DNA of 64,000 nt, taken from Geobacteraceae bacterium. Lineage in GTDB: Bacteria > Desulfobacterota > Desulfuromonadia > Geobacterales > Geobacteraceae. A program made the position numbers and the translations under genes. Positions within the stretch are counted from its first letter, which is position 1. The number at the start of each line of letters is the position of its first letter. The notes beneath the pieces are model-generated. The model had not been told where the DNA came from and made no database searches. It saw only the letters and a program-made list of their open reading frames with translations. Of the stretch, positions 61,532 through 64,000 are shown in pieces. Location of the stretch: the NCBI GenBank assembly GCA_009773645.1, contig WSYB01000007.1, positions 1 to 64,000 of the forward strand, in the 5' to 3' direction.

Positions 61532-63001
61532 TTACTTTGAAAACGCGTGCTCCCGAAATAAACGCATAACCGACAACCGCCCTATTACTACTATCAAACA
61601 AGACACAGCGAACGCAACCAGCAAGAGTCCTTTGGTCGCGATGTTAAAAAATAAATTATCAAATTCTATCCTGGAGGAAACTCCGACCCCGCCAGCAATC
61701 AGCACTAAAAGCATAGCCAGTTTGTGCCAAGGAACAGGAATTGGATAATATTTTTGCGACAGAATTACATGCACCAATAAAAGTGTGCTGACGCTTACAT
61801 AGCGGCTGATGACAACTCCTGACAGTTGGAACGATGGGATCAATAATAATCCGCCAGCAATAACAACCAACAATTGAATAACAGATGGTATCCACATTTT
61901 GTCGGTTCTTTTGGCAAGAAAAAGGCCTGGAGCCAGATAAACTGTAAAGGATGATATCAAGACTGTCCCAATTAACCATGGAACCCACTGAATCACAACA
62001 AAATATTCCATTCTGTTTACAAAATGAACAAAATCTTTGATAAAAATTGCAATTGCCATGCTAAATACGAATATTGGAAGAAGATAGAATAATCGCATAC
62101 GCGCCAGATTGTTGGCACCTTCAGCATTTTTCTCTTCAACGGCCTTGACCATGTATGGTACAAATGAAAGCTTAAGGGCATTGTGTAAGGCTAGCACTAG
62201 ATTTGTAAACTTGAGGCATATTGAGTATATTCCCAATACATTCAATGTAGCAAACTGTTGCAAAAGAAAACGATCCGTTATTGATGTCACACCAGCTATC
62301 ATACTTGCTGGAATGTTATGCAAAGAAAATTTGATGGCGCTGTGCAAACCTTCAAGTTTAAAACATGGTACGGCAAACCTCAACATCACAATACTACCAA
62401 TACCGCCGGTAATTGCTGCACCGATAATGTTGGAGATGAAATACCCTTGGACTCCCTTAGCAAGAAACAGAACAAAATAAATATTCAATGACAACTGTAT
62501 AGCAAAACAGGCAATGCTATATACAAAATAAAGACGCGGCTGATGTGCTATCCTGATGGTTGCGTATGGTATCACGCTGAAGTTGTTCAGAATTGTGGCA
62601 ATCAAACCCAACAGAATATATGGGTAAAAATCAACTGCTGGAAACAGATAGTTACTTACTAGAGAAAGAACAAGAATTGCTAACATACCAATTAAAACAG
62701 AGCTGGTCAAACTTAACATCCATAACGAGCCTACACGCTGCTTGCGTAGTTCCTCAGGCCATTCGTAATAGAATCTTGTAATTGCAAGATCTAAAGACAG
62801 CCCAACGAAGAACGCTAAAAAAGAAGCAATAATTTCAGAGACAGAAAGAATGCCATAATCTGATACCGAAAGTTTCTTCCAGAAAAGTGGCACAATCAGA
62901 AAGCTGCCCAATTGCGTTATAAACGTTGACAGAGTATAAATATAGGCCGATTTGGCTTCTTTAAGAAGATGAAACTTGAATTTTATGGACCTACCATTCA
63001 T
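61532..63001 (-). CDS. wzx: Polysaccharide flippase (Wzx-like)
   Basis: 489 residues, about 12-14 hydrophobic helices. The start KSAYIYTLSTFITQLGSFLIVPLFWKKLSVSDYGILSV is the usual Wzx/MATE-like first helix and loop. It moves lipid-linked repeat units across the inner membrane. It is first of the polysaccharide genes transcribed left from 63 kb. The 152 bases before it (63002-63153) are AT-rich with no gene and probably hold the promoter. Confidence 0.9.
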   Translation of the reverse strand: MNGRSIKFKFHLLKEAKSAYIYTLSTFITQLGSFLIVPLFWKKLSVSDYGILSVSEIIASFLAFFVGLSLDLAITRFYYEWPEELRKQRVGSLWMLSLTSSVLIGMLAILVLSLVSNYLFPAVDFYPYILLGLIATILNNFSVIPYATIRIAHQPRLYFVYSIACFAIQLSLNIYFVLFLAKGVQGYFISNIIGAAITGGIGSIVMLRFAVPCFKLEGLHSAIKFSLHNIPASMIAGVTSITDRFLLQQFATLNVLGIYSICLKFTNLVLALHNALKLSFVPYMVKAVEEKNAEGANNLARMRLFYLLPIFVFSMAIAIFIKDFVHFVNRMEYFVVIQWVPWLIGTVLISSFTVYLAPGLFLAKRTDKMWIPSVIQLLVVIAGGLLLIPSFQLSGVVISRYVSVSTLLLVHVILSQKYYPIPVPWHKLAMLLVLIAGGVGVSSRIEFDNLFFNIATKGLLLVAFAVSCLIVVIGRLSVMRLFREHAFSK

Positions 63002-63153
63002 AAGTACATCTTCTATAAAATTTTCTATAATTTTTACATAGATTTATCAAACAAAGTACAAAATAGGGCAAATTGCGGGCCATCGGAGTTGATAGGTATG
63101 CTGCCCTTTAGGCCGCTTTATTCACATCTCAGCGGAAGCCCCCGAATCCATAG

Positions 63154-63795
63154 CTACACTTTAGAAAGAAAGCTCTGGATGATCTGTAATCCTGCCTTGC
63201 CACTTTTCTCCGGGTGAAATTGGCAACCATACATATTGTTGTTTCTAATAGCTGCAGAAATCAGAGCTCCATTGTACAAACAGTCTGCCAGACGATGGTG
63301 CTGGTATTCTGGAACGGCTGAGAATGAATGCACGAAATAAAAAGGAGTCCTATCGAGAGTGTCATGCAGGATTGTGTTACCCCAGGAAGTACATTCAGGC
63401 GCAGTGATTTCATTCCAACCGATGTGAGGAATCTTGTGCGGAGTCCCGTCGCTACCAGTTGAAGGAATCGCAACAACCTTACCAGGAATAAGTCCTAATC
63501 CATCGTTTGCACCGAATTCCTCACTTTCGTCCAACATCATCTGCATTCCAAGACAAATGCCGAGAAACGGGCGCTCTTTATCTGCAAAGGCTTTTATCGA
63601 ATCAATAAGCCCACGTTCCGCGAGCCCGGCCATTCCGTCAGCAAATGCTCCAACTCCAGGTAATACAAGATAATCAGCTTCCTCGACCTTCCTGGGATCA
63701 TCAGTCAGTTCAATACTTGCGCCGCAATGCTCAAAGGCACGGGCAACGCTCATGAGGTTTCCGATACCGTAATCAATGACAGTTACTGTTGGCAT
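63154..63795 (-). CDS. hisH: HisH-type glutamine amidotransferase, probably polysaccharide-linked
   Basis: 213 residues from the ATG at 63795, which lies inside the hisF-like end. VTVIDYGIGNLMSVARAFEHCGA, LGICLGMQ with the nucleophile Cys, and QFHPEKSGKAG with His and Glu make the triad. It releases ammonia from glutamine for the partner HisF. Beside a flippase and NeuB genes it is more likely a surface-sugar amidation enzyme (WbuY-type) than histidine biosynthesis. Confidence 0.9.
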   Translation of the reverse strand: MPTVTVIDYGIGNLMSVARAFEHCGASIELTDDPRKVEEADYLVLPGVGAFADGMAGLAERGLIDSIKAFADKERPFLGICLGMQMMLDESEEFGANDGLGLIPGKVVAIPSTGSDGTPHKIPHIGWNEITAPECTSWGNTILHDTLDRTPFYFVHSFSAVPEYQHHRLADCLYNGALISAAIRNNNMYGCQFHPEKSGKAGLQIIQSFLSKV

Positions 63796-64000
63796 GGGAC
63801 CTCTTTTCTGACATGTATCCCACGTCGAAGGGCTTCGTTGCGAATATCCCACACGTTAAGTTTCTTGTAGTGTAGCGCTCCCGCAACCGCCACAGCATCG
63901 GCCTGACCGACTTTCACAACCTGCTCGAAATCATCAACTGTGCCAAGACCACCGCTGGCGATGACTGGAATCGGGACTAACCGCGAGACTGCCGACGTCA
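63783..64000 (-). CDS. hisF: HisF-like cyclase subunit, partial (cut by window end)
   Basis: Only the C-terminal 72 residues are in view; the rest lies beyond 64000. PVIASGGLGTVDDFEQVV and ADAVAVAGALHYKK are the HisF phosphate-binding and end segments, of the WbuZ/HisF2 type. It overlaps hisH by 13 bases, so the two are coupled. Together they would feed ammonia to an N-acetyl sugar amidotransferase, expected next. Confidence 0.82.
   Translation of the reverse strand, partial: TSAVSRLVPIPVIASGGLGTVDDFEQVVKVGQADAVAVAGALHYKKLNVWDIRNEALRRGIHVRKEVPCQQ

Noticed and set aside
63154-64000. Core histidine biosynthesis genes
   Set aside because: Neighbours are flippase and nonulosonate genes, and the HisF tail is of the surface-sugar type; kept as hisH/hisF-like with that note.

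Overview
The window looks like a chromosomal segment of a Geobacter-type deltaproteobacterium (Desulfuromonadota). This is inferred from a large minus-strand chemosensory cluster with DUF4388, HEAT-repeat and zinc-ribbon/receiver proteins, the tmk-holB-ricT-metG and yicC-gmk-rpoZ-relA/spoT gene orders, and fairly GC-rich codon use. Species cannot be fixed from the sequence alone. I saw no rRNA, tRNA or CRISPR array.

Layout. 0.3-5.4 kb: an SGNH hydrolase with a DUF3592 membrane protein, a small lipoprotein with apolipoprotein N-acyltransferase (lnt), and three small or unknown minus-strand genes, one of them a 54-residue membrane protein. 5.4-7.5 kb: a long, structured, gene-free leader followed by the DEAD-box RNA helicase rhlE. 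7.5-20.8 kb: a 13-gene chemosensory cluster (cheA, cheB, cheR, two cheW, three single-domain receivers, two composite receivers, GAF, HEAT and an ExeA-type AAA ATPase) with no chemoreceptor. 20.9-24.9 kb: rnc - radical SAM - era - der, translationally coupled. 25-29.2 kb: tmk-holB-ricT-metG, divergent from rnc with a clear sigma70-type promoter on each strand. 29.2-34.98 kb: a DUF218 protein, rpmB, ridA and yicC-gmk-rpoZ-relA/spoT. 35-41.8 kb: Wzi-like outer-membrane protein, galE, a CapD/WbpM-type dehydratase, a GxxExxY + HepT/MntA-like accessory block, and a sugar phosphate transferase. 41.8-64 kb: a visibly AT-richer surface-polysaccharide locus with glycosyltransferases, Wzy, Wzx, methyltransferases, two large capsule-type proteins, a nonulosonate module (NeuB fused to a cupin, CMP-sugar synthetase, HAD phosphatase, Gfo/Idh oxidoreductase) and a HisH/HisF pair cut by the window end.

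How the genes fit together. The 35-64 kb genes can supply activated sugars (galE, CapD, epimerases, NeuB/NeuA), start a lipid-linked chain (sugar transferase), extend and modify it (glycosyltransferases, methyl- and acyltransferases), flip and polymerise it (Wzx, Wzy) and place it at the surface (Wzi, KpsC-like proteins).

The most unusual feature is repetitive DNA seated at stop codons. At least eleven heptamer-periodic array arms, each with its own 7-nt word and often with a complementary second arm, begin within a few bases of a gene's stop codon between 18.6 and 36.8 kb. A second family (TAGGGGC...) supplies the stop codons of metG and the 12.8-kb receiver gene. A third (CGCAAAG octamers) lies just behind the stops of the sugar transferase, HepT-like and GxxExxY genes and is read through by the GxxExxY gene. 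One heptamer array appears to have cut off the conserved C-terminus of Der.
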